Source: Wenyingzhuangia sp. 2_MG-2023 (GTDB lineage Bacteria > Bacteroidota > Bacteroidia > Flavobacteriales > Flavobacteriaceae). From it: a stretch of DNA of 64,000 bases. This document shows positions 45,107-54,550 of this stretch, in pieces; positions within the stretch are counted from its first letter, which is position 1; every line of letters begins with the position of its first letter. The stretch is from NCBI RefSeq assembly GCF_030548295.1, contig NZ_JAUOSB010000004.1, positions 62,001 to 126,000 of the forward strand, written 5' to 3'. Position numbers and translations under genes: made by a program. A model generated the notes under the pieces. The model ran no database searches. It saw only the letters and a program-made list of their open reading frames with translations, and was not told where the DNA came from.

Positions 45107-46558
45107 TTAATTTTTTTCTTGAATATTCTTAAATGGAGGTATTCGTTGATCAGTTCCTACTATATCAACATCTCCTAACTCTTTTCTAATTCTTTCTGCT
45201 TCTACCAGTAACTCTTTTACTATTTCGGGATGTTTATGAGAAATGTCTGTCAATTCTCCCATATCCTTCTCTAAATTAAATAAAAGTGGTCGTGTTAATA
45301 CTTCTAAACCTTTACATGAAATATTTTTAAGGTTTTTACCTTTAAAAGATTTTCCTATCATTTTTTTAGACCAAAAAGGCTGATCTTCTAAGGTTCTAGG
45401 AAGATGTAATTTCCATTTATCTTTTCTTACTGCTTGTAAGTTTGCTCCATTGTAATAGTATACATATTCATGAGGAGATGTTCCTTTCCCTTCTTTTAAA
45501 ATAGCGCTGATATCTTTTCCATCAATTACTCTATCATTAGGTATTTTTGCTCCTGTTAAACTTGCTATGGTTGGTAATAAATCCATAGAAGACAAAAAAG
45601 TATCATTTACTCCTGCAGCAAATTCCCCTTTCCATTTGACAATGGCTGGAATACGAAAACCACCTTCCATTGTTGTGTATTTCCCTCCGTTTAAAGGACC
45701 TGCTGAACCTCCAAAATGACAAAGAGCCGGACCGTTATCAGATAAGAAAATTACAATAGTGTTTTCGTCTAATTTATTATCAGAAAGAGCACTTGTTAAT
45801 TCCCCAACGAAATAATCTAATTCTTGAACATAATCTCCATACAAACTTCCTTTAGAAGTACCAATAAATTCTTTATTAACTATAATTGGTGAGTGCACTG
45901 AGTTATAAGCTAAATAAAGAAAAAATGGATTTTCCTTATTCGTTTCTATAAAATCTATCGCCTGTCTTGTATAGTTTTTTATCAATGCTTCATAAGGTAC
46001 ATTTTCTTGTACAACTTCTCTATTCTTATACAGTTGCATTAATTTAGGATCACCATCGTGCCAATTAGATTGTAAACCATAAAAATCTTGAAAACCATGA
46101 TCTACAGGTTGCATTCCTTTTTCAAAACCTAAATGCCATTTTCCAATAGCCATGGTAGCATACTTTTGTTCTAAAAGGATATCTGCAATGGTAATTTCAT
46201 CTTGATGTAAACCGTAATTCTTGTGTTTTTCACCCAAATGTTGCGCTACAGGAAATCCATTTCGCATAGGATAACGACCTGTTAACAATGCTGCTCTTGA
46301 GGGACTGCAAACAGATGAAGCCACTTGAAAGTCTGTAAACCTCAACCCTTCACTAGCCAACGCATCAATATTAGGTGTTTGTACATCTTGTGCACCATAA
46401 CAACTTAAATCTCCGTACCCTAAATCATCTGCAAAAAGAATAATGACATTGGGTTTTTCTTGGGCCAATAACTTAGGCATTTGAATACCAAACAAACTCA
46501 GAAAAACCAGACTCCATTTGAATATTATTTTCGGATTAAATTTCATTTTTAAATGCAT
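45107..46558 (-). CDS. Secreted sulfatase (S1 family) 3
   Basis: The 483-residue protein has a signal peptide (a longer n-region; cut near KLLAQ), FADDLGYGDLSCYG, CSPSR with C84, GKWHLGF, FLSDNGPAL and a short C-terminal region ending in VDIVGTDQRIPP. It is a clear tandem paralogue of the next upstream gene (46567-47967), with matching PMRNGFPV, GLHxDE and DQPFWxK blocks throughout. The pair suggests duplication followed by change in sulfate position specificity. Confidence 0.93.
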   Translation of the reverse strand: MHLKMKFNPKIIFKWSLVFLSLFGIQMPKLLAQEKPNVIILFADDLGYGDLSCYGAQDVQTPNIDALASEGLRFTDFQVASSVCSPSRAALLTGRYPMRNGFPVAQHLGEKHKNYGLHQDEITIADILLEQKYATMAIGKWHLGFEKGMQPVDHGFQDFYGLQSNWHDGDPKLMQLYKNREVVQENVPYEALIKNYTRQAIDFIETNKENPFFLYLAYNSVHSPIIVNKEFIGTSKGSLYGDYVQELDYFVGELTSALSDNKLDENTIVIFLSDNGPALCHFGGSAGPLNGGKYTTMEGGFRIPAIVKWKGEFAAGVNDTFLSSMDLLPTIASLTGAKIPNDRVIDGKDISAILKEGKGTSPHEYVYYYNGANLQAVRKDKWKLHLPRTLEDQPFWSKKMIGKSFKGKNLKNISCKGLEVLTRPLLFNLEKDMGELTDISHKHPEIVKELLVEAERIRKELGDVDIVGTDQRIPPFKNIQEKN

Positions 46559-46566
46559 ACTTGTTG

Positions 46567-47967
46567 TTATTTTTCTTGCGGGTTATCAAAAGGCACTACG
46601 CGCTGATCTCTTCCAACTACATGAACATCACCAAGCTCTTTTCTTATTTTTTCTGCTTCTAATTTTAGTTCTTCTACCAGCTTTGGATATTGGAGAGAAA
46701 GATTTTTTGTCTCACTAACATCCTCTTTTAAATTGTACAGTTTGTATTCTGAAAGATTTACAAATCCTTTTCTTTTATCGCCTACTTTACACCAAAACGG
46801 TTGATCATTTACAGTTCTAGGAATGTGTAACTTCCAGTTTCCTTTACGCACTGCTTGCAAATTGGTTCCATTATAATAATACAGGAGTTTATGGGGATTC
46901 ACATGGCTTTCTCCTTTTAACAAAGGCAATATATTTTCACCATCGTAGATTCTATCCTTAGGTAATGGTTTTTCTACCATAGCAGCAATAGTTGGCAATA
47001 AATCCATGGATGAAATAGTCAGATTTGATACCTGTCCTTTTTTAATTTTCCCCTTCCAAGACATCATCCCTGGTACACGATGCCCCCCCTCCATAGTTCC
47101 ATACTTACCTCCTGACAACCCTCCTGTAGATGCTACTTTTACAGCAGCACGAGCAGGCCCGTTATCCGAGGTGAAAATCACCAATGTATTTTCTTCTACT
47201 CCTGCTTCTTTTAAAGCTTTCATTACCTTTCCTGTACTATCATCTAGCTCATGTATAAAATCTCCATAGGTTCCTATTTTAGAAGTGCCTTTAAATTTTT
47301 CACTTGGTAAAATGGGAAGATGTACTGCATGATGAGCTAGGTATAAGAAAAATGGTTTTTCTTTATTTTTATGGATAAAATCAATGGCTTTGTTGGTGTA
47401 TAATTCCATTAACTCTTCAAAAGCAACCGCTTTTATAGAATCTCTTTGATGAAACACCACCTGCTCGTTTCTATTCGCATGGTTAAACCCCTCAATTCTA
47501 CCATAATATTCATCAAATCCTTTATCTAATGGATGAGAACCTTTGGTTTTATACCCTAAATGCCATTTACCAATACAAATGGAATTGTAGTTTGCTTCTT
47601 TTAGAAACATAGGAATCGTCAACTCATCAGGATGCAATCCATAATTAGCCTGTTTTTTACGCTTGTAATTGATGGGAACTGGAAAACCATTTCTCATAGG
47701 GTAACGTCCTGTAAGCAAAGAAGCTCTTGAGGGACTACACACATTGGATGGAATAAAGAAATCCATAAATTTAATTCCATCTTCTCCTATTTTATCAATA
47801 TTTGGAGTAGCAACTCCCTTTGCTCCATAAGAACTTATATCTCCATAACCCAAATCATCTGCAAAAATTAGAATAATGTTTGGCTCCTCTTTATTCTTTT
47901 GTGCTATTGAATAATTACTGATAAACATTACCAAGACAAGTATTATTATTTTCATTAATCTTCTCAT
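46567..47967 (-). CDS. Secreted sulfatase (S1 family) 4
   Basis: The 466-residue protein has a signal peptide (cut near SIAQ), FADDLGYGDISSYG, CSPSR with C77, GKWHLGY, FTSDNGPAR and a C-terminus VHVVGRDQRVVPF nearly the same as in the tandem neighbour at 45107-46558. It is likely a duplicate with diverged specificity. The gaps of 6-8 bp on both sides show it is within one operon. Confidence 0.93.
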   Translation of the reverse strand: MRRLMKIIILVLVMFISNYSIAQKNKEEPNIILIFADDLGYGDISSYGAKGVATPNIDKIGEDGIKFMDFFIPSNVCSPSRASLLTGRYPMRNGFPVPINYKRKKQANYGLHPDELTIPMFLKEANYNSICIGKWHLGYKTKGSHPLDKGFDEYYGRIEGFNHANRNEQVVFHQRDSIKAVAFEELMELYTNKAIDFIHKNKEKPFFLYLAHHAVHLPILPSEKFKGTSKIGTYGDFIHELDDSTGKVMKALKEAGVEENTLVIFTSDNGPARAAVKVASTGGLSGGKYGTMEGGHRVPGMMSWKGKIKKGQVSNLTISSMDLLPTIAAMVEKPLPKDRIYDGENILPLLKGESHVNPHKLLYYYNGTNLQAVRKGNWKLHIPRTVNDQPFWCKVGDKRKGFVNLSEYKLYNLKEDVSETKNLSLQYPKLVEELKLEAEKIRKELGDVHVVGRDQRVVPFDNPQEK

Positions 47968-47973
47968 CTTTTT

Positions 47974-49389
47974 TTACTTTATAGGAATCATGTTATTTGG
48001 TGTAAAATAAGGTTCGTTACCTAGTGGACGAGCATTTTTTCCTCGTTTTTCAAAATCACCAATATCTTCTTTTGCCCAATCTAAAAGCTTTGTCAATTCT
48101 GCAACTATTTCTGGATGCTTTTCCGCAACATCAGTCGTTTCCGCAATATCTTCGTCTAGATTATACAACATCGGTTTTGTAAATAAAATTCGATCTTTCG
48201 GTGCTACATGGTTCGGCCATTTTTTATAAACGATAGATTTAGGATTAGGATGATGTGCTAAGTGTAATTTCCATTTTCCTTGGCGAACAGCTCTCAACTC
48301 TTGATGCTGATAGTAGAAAAAAGGTCTAATAAAATATTTTGATTTTCCATGAATGATATCGGAAATATCTAAACCATCTATTACTCTATCTGTAGGAACT
48401 TTTGCTCCTGCTAAATTAGCAATGGTTGGTAATAAGTCTATGGTTGCAGTTACAAGATCTGATGAAGTGTCTGCAGGTACTTTTCCTGGTGCTCTAATAA
48501 TAAATGGAACACGTGAACCACCTTCCCAAGCAGATGTTTTGGCTCCTCTAAGCGGTTCTGCATGCCCTGCATATTTACCTTTAATCCACCAGGGACCGTT
48601 GTCACTCGTAAAAATCACATATGTATTTTTATCTAATCCACTATCCTTTAATTGCCCTAAAAGTCGTCCAACATTAAAATCTATTTCTTCAATAACATCT
48701 CCATACAAACCTCCTTCTGACTTTCCTCTAAACTCATCAGAAACCGCTAATTTTGTATGTGGCATGGTATGCGCTAAATAAAGAAAAAACGGTTCTTCTT
48801 TGTTTTTCTTGATAAAATCAATAGCTTCATCCGTATATTTTTTAGTCAAGGTTGACATATCTGCATTTAATTCAGCCACTTTTTTATTTCGAATTAAATG
48901 AACACGAACATCATTACTGGTTGGTGTAAAAAAAGACTCATCAAAACCTTGATGTATCGGTAATAAGTCGGGATTGAATTTTTCAGGATTATGCCCTGCC
49001 AAATCCCATTTACCAATCATTCCAGTTCTATAGCCTACAGATTTTAACACCTCGGCAATGGTCACCTCACTTAAAGATAACTTAGGATGAGGAACTTCTC
49101 CATTATCATTTCTAGCATTTCGCATTGGGTAACAACCAGTCATTAAAGCAGCTCTTGAAGGACCACAAACGGTTTGCGCATAAAAGCTTGTAAACCTCAT
49201 TCCTTCAGAGGCCATTTTATCTATGTTGGGTGTTTTGATGTTTGGAGAACCAAAACAACCCAAATCTTGATACCCTTGATCATCTGTAAAAATGACAACT
49301 ATATTGGGTTTCTTGTTTTGCTTTTTTTGACCAAAAGAATAAACACTAAATAGATTTATAACGATTAGAAAACATAAATTTATTCTCAT
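47974..49389 (-). CDS. Secreted sulfatase (S1 family) 5
   Basis: The 471-residue protein has a signal peptide (cut near YSFG), FTDDQGYQDLGCFG, CGPSR with C75 (Gly at the second position, unlike its neighbours), GKWDLAGH where most have GKWHLG, and FTSDNGPWW. The Asp in GKWD is noteworthy, since the Lys-x-His of this motif usually helps bind sulfate. It lies 10 bp downstream of the GH116 gene. Predicted role: sulfate ester removal, position unknown. Confidence 0.92.
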   Translation of the reverse strand: MRINLCFLIVINLFSVYSFGQKKQNKKPNIVVIFTDDQGYQDLGCFGSPNIKTPNIDKMASEGMRFTSFYAQTVCGPSRAALMTGCYPMRNARNDNGEVPHPKLSLSEVTIAEVLKSVGYRTGMIGKWDLAGHNPEKFNPDLLPIHQGFDESFFTPTSNDVRVHLIRNKKVAELNADMSTLTKKYTDEAIDFIKKNKEEPFFLYLAHTMPHTKLAVSDEFRGKSEGGLYGDVIEEIDFNVGRLLGQLKDSGLDKNTYVIFTSDNGPWWIKGKYAGHAEPLRGAKTSAWEGGSRVPFIIRAPGKVPADTSSDLVTATIDLLPTIANLAGAKVPTDRVIDGLDISDIIHGKSKYFIRPFFYYQHQELRAVRQGKWKLHLAHHPNPKSIVYKKWPNHVAPKDRILFTKPMLYNLDEDIAETTDVAEKHPEIVAELTKLLDWAKEDIGDFEKRGKNARPLGNEPYFTPNNMIPIK

Positions 49390-49399
49390 TCTGTTTCTT

Positions 49400-51952
49400 T
49401 TATAATTTAATTTTCAATGTGTTAGAACTATTCATTATTTTATTCTTCATTTTTTTGGTACCTACACCTTCCAACGAAAAACTAGTTAATTCTAATTGTC
49501 CTGAAAGCACCGTTAATACTGCTGCTTTATTTTCTACTTTACAAGTTCCCCAGCTATACCCATTACTCCAAAAATAAGTTCCTGATTTAGACGTAAAAGT
49601 CATTGATTTTTCTACCCCTGAATAATGAAAACCTGAGTTAGCTAAAACTCCAGCCCAAGCCATCATACTACGAGCATAATGATGTCCATATTCAGCCTCA
49701 TTAAAAGGATTTCTTTTTTTACCATCGTAACGATTACGAATGTCTTGAATGGTTTTTAAAGCTTCTTTTTCCTGTCCTTCATACAACATACTTACTGCTG
49801 CTGTATGCTCAAAACCAGTCATTACTTCCGTATAATAAGGGAATGGTTGTTTAGGTCTTTTTCCAGGGTAAGCAGCCATTAATAATGCTGATTCATGACC
49901 ATAAGCATAAGAACGCATAAAGTTAGGGTGCTTCATTAAGTCCTCACGATAATTGTATTTTAAAACAGATTCGTTTGTTTTTTTGATGTTGTTTTTATCT
50001 GCTAAATATCCTAAATCAAGAATATGAGCCATGACTTGTCCTACCAACTGATCTACAAGCACTCCTTCTCCCAATTGATATTGAGGATCATCAGCGATCA
50101 AACGTTTTTTTACACGTATCAATCCTTTGGCAATGCTATCCAAATGCATTGGAGGCACTATTTCTTGTACATAATATTCTCCATTAAAAAGGTTCTTATC
50201 CATCCATTTAGATCCATTATTGTATAAAGATTCACAGGTTTTAGCTAATTTTTTATCCCCTAAATAATTGGCCATTTCTTCGGTTGCACGCAAAGCACCC
50301 AAATACCAAAAGCCCATTTGTGGATTAGGTCCATAATACTCTACATCCATGGTATTGTGTTGACTTCCTTCCATGACACCGTCTTTATCAGGATCCCATC
50401 CATTAGGTATCCAACAAAATTCCAAGGCTTTTTTTACATTGCCCCAGTTTTCTTTTAAAAACTCATCATCACCAGACAATTGCCATTCACGGTAATATTT
50501 CATAATACTTCCCATTTGTCCATCGGCTGCAGCCAAACCAAAATTTGTTCCTTTCGTTTTTAATGGCAAATGAATACGGTAAGACATCAATCCTTGTTCA
50601 TTCGTAGCATACTTAAATTCTACTTCTCGCATATTTTTTGCCACCTCTCCAAACAAAAAAGGAATGGTTTGCTCGTAATTCCAAACATGCGTACAAGTAC
50701 CATCTCCACTACCTTCATTGTCTTTTATTCCTTCCCATCCTAAATAATATCCCGAGTTGGTTTTAAATGCCAACTGAGTCCTAAAATGTGCTAAGTTGAA
50801 CAAAGCTGCTTCTTTTATAATTTCAGGAGTATCACTATTGATAAATGCATTTACAAAAGTTTTTGTTTTTTGTTCTAGTTCAGGAATTCTCGCAACGTGT
50901 TTCTGTGCTACCTCCCATGAATCTTTAAATTGTGTTGCATAAAAATTTCCTACATTTTCTTTATCGTTTCTCCACGCAGATCGATTTGGAAAATTCCAGG
51001 TGATGAAAAAACGAATGTCTTTTTCTTCATTGGGAGCTAATGTAGTTTTTACAGCTAAAGACCCCATATTATTTTTTTGATCTGATGTTCTTTCTTCCAA
51101 AAGTCCGTCATCTGTATAATCATCCCAAAACTCTAAAGTACTATTTCCCCATTCTCCAGGTTTCCAGGCGGTACGATAAGAAATTTCTTCTTTGCTATTG
51201 GTCATCATACTAAAAGTTCCCCATTGCATACTTTCTTTATCAATTTCTTCACTAGCGGTGTAATGAATTCCTTTTAATCCATTTTCTTCTTTATAAGTAT
51301 TGATATTTTGATAAGCTTTTCCTTCTTTCCCATCAAATCCAATAAAATTAGGAATGTTTCCCGCTAAAGAAATAGTGATGGGCTTGCTACTTGTATTTTT
51401 TACTTTGTAGCTCAACACTGCCATCGGTAAACTACTATCTTCTATATTTCCTGGTATTAATGGATTGAATGCCCCCACAGTTACCTCTACCGGTAAATCT
51501 TGATCACTTAACAATACTTGTCCAAAAGGATAAGCGGTTTGAAAAATAGCTTCTTTAAAACGTGGCAATCCATGATTTGGAGCTGTAGAACCATAATACC
51601 CTTCGTCAAACCTAATAGGTACTGGCCCCTCTAAAAGTAGTGCTTGTGCTTCTTTATTTTCTTCTTTTAAATAAATAGAAAAAAATGGTGCACGATTGAT
51701 AACTTCTACTCCAGCATATATCGGATTGTAACCTTTGGCTGGACGACTCATCACTTCCCAATCAATTAAAGCTCCGTAACCACTCATAGATACAGTTCCT
51801 GTTCCTATACCACCTATAGGCATGGCAATTCTATCCAAATGATTTTGATCGTAAGACTTTAGAACTGGCCATGTATTTTGCTTTTGAGCATTAGAAGTAC
51901 CAATTGCTCCTGAAAACAAGATTAGAAAATAAAGTAAAGTTGATTTTTTCAT
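49400..51952 (-). CDS. GH116 family glycosidase, copy 1
   Basis: The 850-residue protein has a signal peptide, the N-terminal GBA2-type beta domain (MPIGGIGTGTVSMSG at 44-58) and an (alpha/alpha)6 catalytic barrel. Likely catalytic residues are E528 in DGVMEGSQHNTMD and D634 in VLVDQLVGQ, by memory alignment to GH116 glucosylceramidase-like enzymes. Family members are retaining beta-glucosidases, beta-xylosidases or N-acetylglucosaminidases. It is followed 4 bp later (transcription order reversed) by a paralogue at 51957-54539 with the same layout. Exact substrate unknown; in this locus a beta-linked galactose, xylose or uronic acid is possible. Confidence 0.87.
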   Translation of the reverse strand: MKKSTLLYFLILFSGAIGTSNAQKQNTWPVLKSYDQNHLDRIAMPIGGIGTGTVSMSGYGALIDWEVMSRPAKGYNPIYAGVEVINRAPFFSIYLKEENKEAQALLLEGPVPIRFDEGYYGSTAPNHGLPRFKEAIFQTAYPFGQVLLSDQDLPVEVTVGAFNPLIPGNIEDSSLPMAVLSYKVKNTSSKPITISLAGNIPNFIGFDGKEGKAYQNINTYKEENGLKGIHYTASEEIDKESMQWGTFSMMTNSKEEISYRTAWKPGEWGNSTLEFWDDYTDDGLLEERTSDQKNNMGSLAVKTTLAPNEEKDIRFFITWNFPNRSAWRNDKENVGNFYATQFKDSWEVAQKHVARIPELEQKTKTFVNAFINSDTPEIIKEAALFNLAHFRTQLAFKTNSGYYLGWEGIKDNEGSGDGTCTHVWNYEQTIPFLFGEVAKNMREVEFKYATNEQGLMSYRIHLPLKTKGTNFGLAAADGQMGSIMKYYREWQLSGDDEFLKENWGNVKKALEFCWIPNGWDPDKDGVMEGSQHNTMDVEYYGPNPQMGFWYLGALRATEEMANYLGDKKLAKTCESLYNNGSKWMDKNLFNGEYYVQEIVPPMHLDSIAKGLIRVKKRLIADDPQYQLGEGVLVDQLVGQVMAHILDLGYLADKNNIKKTNESVLKYNYREDLMKHPNFMRSYAYGHESALLMAAYPGKRPKQPFPYYTEVMTGFEHTAAVSMLYEGQEKEALKTIQDIRNRYDGKKRNPFNEAEYGHHYARSMMAWAGVLANSGFHYSGVEKSMTFTSKSGTYFWSNGYSWGTCKVENKAAVLTVLSGQLELTSFSLEGVGTKKMKNKIMNSSNTLKIKL

Positions 51953-51956
51953 TTTT

Positions 51957-54539
51957 TTAAATTTTAATAAGTACTGTTTCTCCAGAATTTAGAATCTTCC
52001 CTTTCATTTTTTTCGTTCTCTCACCTTCTAAAGAGAAATAATCTAACTCCAATTTTCCAGAAAGTACAGTTAAACTAACTTCGTTATTTTTTACCTCACA
52101 GGTTCCATAACTGTAACCATTACTCCAAAAATAAGTTCCTGGTTTAGAGGTAAAAGTCATTGATTTTTCTACTGCTGAATAATGAAAACCTGTAGCCGCT
52201 AAAATTCCAGCCCAAGCCACCATACTTCTTGCATAATGATGTCCTGCTTCAGCTTCGTCAAACGGACTTCTTTTTTTTCCATCATAACGATCTCTAATAT
52301 TACGAATACATAACAGACCATCTTTCGTTAAACCTTCTTGTAACATTCCTATAGCCGCTGTGTATTCAAAACCTGTCATCACCTCCGTGTAATAAGGAAA
52401 TGGTTTTTCCGGTCTTCCATTAGGATACGCAGCCATTAACAAAGCAGATTCATTTCCTAAAGCATAAGATCTATGAAAGTTAGCATGAGAAGTCATATTT
52501 TCAACATAATTGTATTTCATAATAGACTCCGTTGTTTTTTTGATATTCTCTTCTTTCCCCAAATACCCTAAGCCTACAATATGTGAAAAAACTTGCCCTA
52601 CCAATTGATCTACCAACACTCCGTTTCCCAATTGAAAATCTGGAGAAGTAAGGTCTATAGAGTTTTTACCAGACGTTGCTCCAATTAACGAAGGAGCTAC
52701 CTTATCTGTTGACATAGGTGGTTGAATGTGCTGCTCGTAGTATTCTCCATTGAATAAATTTTCATCCATCCATGTAGCTCCTTGTTTGTATAATTTTTTA
52801 CACGTTTTAGCAAATTTCTTATCGCCCAAATAAGAAGCCATTTCTTCTGATGCTCTCAAAGCTCCTAAATACCAAAATCCCATTTGAGGATTTGGACCAA
52901 AATACTCCACGTCCATGGTATTGTGTTGTGAACCTTCCATCACTCCATTTTTATCGGCATCCCAACCTCCTGGAATCCAACAAAACTCTAACGTTTTTTT
53001 TACTTTTGGCCAGTGTTCTTTTAGAAAAGCATCGTCTCCAGACAATTGCCATTCACGATAAAATTTCATAATACTTCCCATTTGCCCATCGGCAGCAGCT
53101 TTTCCCCATTCTTGACCTTTTTCCAATGGTAAATACACTCTAAAACTCATCAAACCTGTATCATCTGTAGCGTATTTATACTCTACTTCTCGCATAGTTT
53201 TAGCCAAATCTCCAAATAAGAAAGCCGTAGTTTGCTCGTAATTCCAAACGTGTGTACATGAACCAAAACAAGAACCATAGGTATCAAAAAGACCTTCCCA
53301 TCCTAACAAATGTCCGCTTTTGATACGAAAGGCTAATTGAGTTCTTAAATGTGCCAAATTAAACAATGCTGATTCTTTAATCTCTTCAGCTATATCACTT
53401 TTAATAAGTGCATCTACAAAAGTTTTAGTATTATTTTCTAATTCATTTAAACGTGGAATTGTTTTAGAAATCACCTCCCAAGAATCTTTATATTTTGTGG
53501 TGTAATAATTTCCAACGGTTGCTTTAATCAGCTTTTGAAACCCTGGTTTGTCCCAAGTTTGTCTGTTTGGAAAATGCCAACTGATTAAAAAAGTAAAGTT
53601 CTTTTCTTCTCCAGCCTTTAAAGTAGTTTTTACGGCCAAAGATCCCATGGGAGCATTGGATTCTTTATTTTCTCTTTTTTCTAACAAGCCATCTTCACTA
53701 AAATCATCCCAAAAATCAAGTCTTTTTTTATCCCAACGACTTGTCTTAGGCTGCCATGCTGTTCTATAGGTTGTTTCTCCTTCACTTAAAGAAACAAAAC
53801 TCATCGTTCCCCATTGTTCGCTTTTAGGATCTACTCCATTGGTAGAATAATGAATTCCCTTTACTCCATTTTGTTCTCTAATAGAATTTATATTTTTAAT
53901 CGCTTTTCCTCTATTCCCATCAAAACCAATAAAGTTTTGAATAGTTCCTGAAAGAGATACATTTATATCTTTATGACTCGTATTTTTTACTTTGTAAGAA
54001 AGAATAGCTATAGGAATACTACTATCATCTATGTTTCCAGGAATCAAAGGATTGTATGCTCCTACAACCACCTCCACAGGAAGTTTTTCATCGCTTAAAT
54101 GTACTTGTCCAAAAGGATAAGCGGCTTTAAAAGATGCCTTGTTAAAACGAGGCAATCCATGATGATTAGATGTTGCTCCCAAAGCTCCTTCGTAATAGGA
54201 TTCATCTGGGGCTCCTTCTAACAAACGAGTCTGTTTATTTCCTTCTTTATCTTCTATAAAAATGGCAAAGAAAGGTCCTTTTTCTTTCACGGGTCCCCAA
54301 TTTTCTAAAGTAGGATTGAACCCTTTTGCAGGTCTATTCATGATTTCCCAATCTTCCAAAGAACCTCTTCCTGTTAATGAAACGGTTCCTGTTCCAATAC
54401 CTCCTACAGGCATTTTTATTTTCTGAATATGCTCTTGGTCATACGTTTTTAATACAGGCCAATCACTACTAATAGTTTGTGCAAATAACGATACAACACT
54501 AAATAATTGAAAGAATACAATTAACTTAAAACTTTTCAT
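51957..54539 (-). CDS. GH116 family glycosidase, copy 2
   Basis: The 860-residue protein aligns end to end with copy 1, with MPVGGIGTGTVSLTG at 43-57, E535 in NGVMEGSQHNTMD and D644 in VLVDQLVGQ. Differences cluster in two places: a short insertion near residue 333-340 and the stretch before THVWNYEQ, which reads FGSCFGS here and GSGDGTC in copy 1. These loops face the probable active site and may separate specificity. The signal peptide is cut near SLFAQ. It is an operon member 11 bp downstream of the GH95 gene. Confidence 0.87.
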   Translation of the reverse strand: MKSFKLIVFFQLFSVVSLFAQTISSDWPVLKTYDQEHIQKIKMPVGGIGTGTVSLTGRGSLEDWEIMNRPAKGFNPTLENWGPVKEKGPFFAIFIEDKEGNKQTRLLEGAPDESYYEGALGATSNHHGLPRFNKASFKAAYPFGQVHLSDEKLPVEVVVGAYNPLIPGNIDDSSIPIAILSYKVKNTSHKDINVSLSGTIQNFIGFDGNRGKAIKNINSIREQNGVKGIHYSTNGVDPKSEQWGTMSFVSLSEGETTYRTAWQPKTSRWDKKRLDFWDDFSEDGLLEKRENKESNAPMGSLAVKTTLKAGEEKNFTFLISWHFPNRQTWDKPGFQKLIKATVGNYYTTKYKDSWEVISKTIPRLNELENNTKTFVDALIKSDIAEEIKESALFNLAHLRTQLAFRIKSGHLLGWEGLFDTYGSCFGSCTHVWNYEQTTAFLFGDLAKTMREVEYKYATDDTGLMSFRVYLPLEKGQEWGKAAADGQMGSIMKFYREWQLSGDDAFLKEHWPKVKKTLEFCWIPGGWDADKNGVMEGSQHNTMDVEYFGPNPQMGFWYLGALRASEEMASYLGDKKFAKTCKKLYKQGATWMDENLFNGEYYEQHIQPPMSTDKVAPSLIGATSGKNSIDLTSPDFQLGNGVLVDQLVGQVFSHIVGLGYLGKEENIKKTTESIMKYNYVENMTSHANFHRSYALGNESALLMAAYPNGRPEKPFPYYTEVMTGFEYTAAIGMLQEGLTKDGLLCIRNIRDRYDGKKRSPFDEAEAGHHYARSMVAWAGILAATGFHYSAVEKSMTFTSKPGTYFWSNGYSYGTCEVKNNEVSLTVLSGKLELDYFSLEGERTKKMKGKILNSGETVLIKI

Positions 54540-54550
54540 AAATCTTTATA

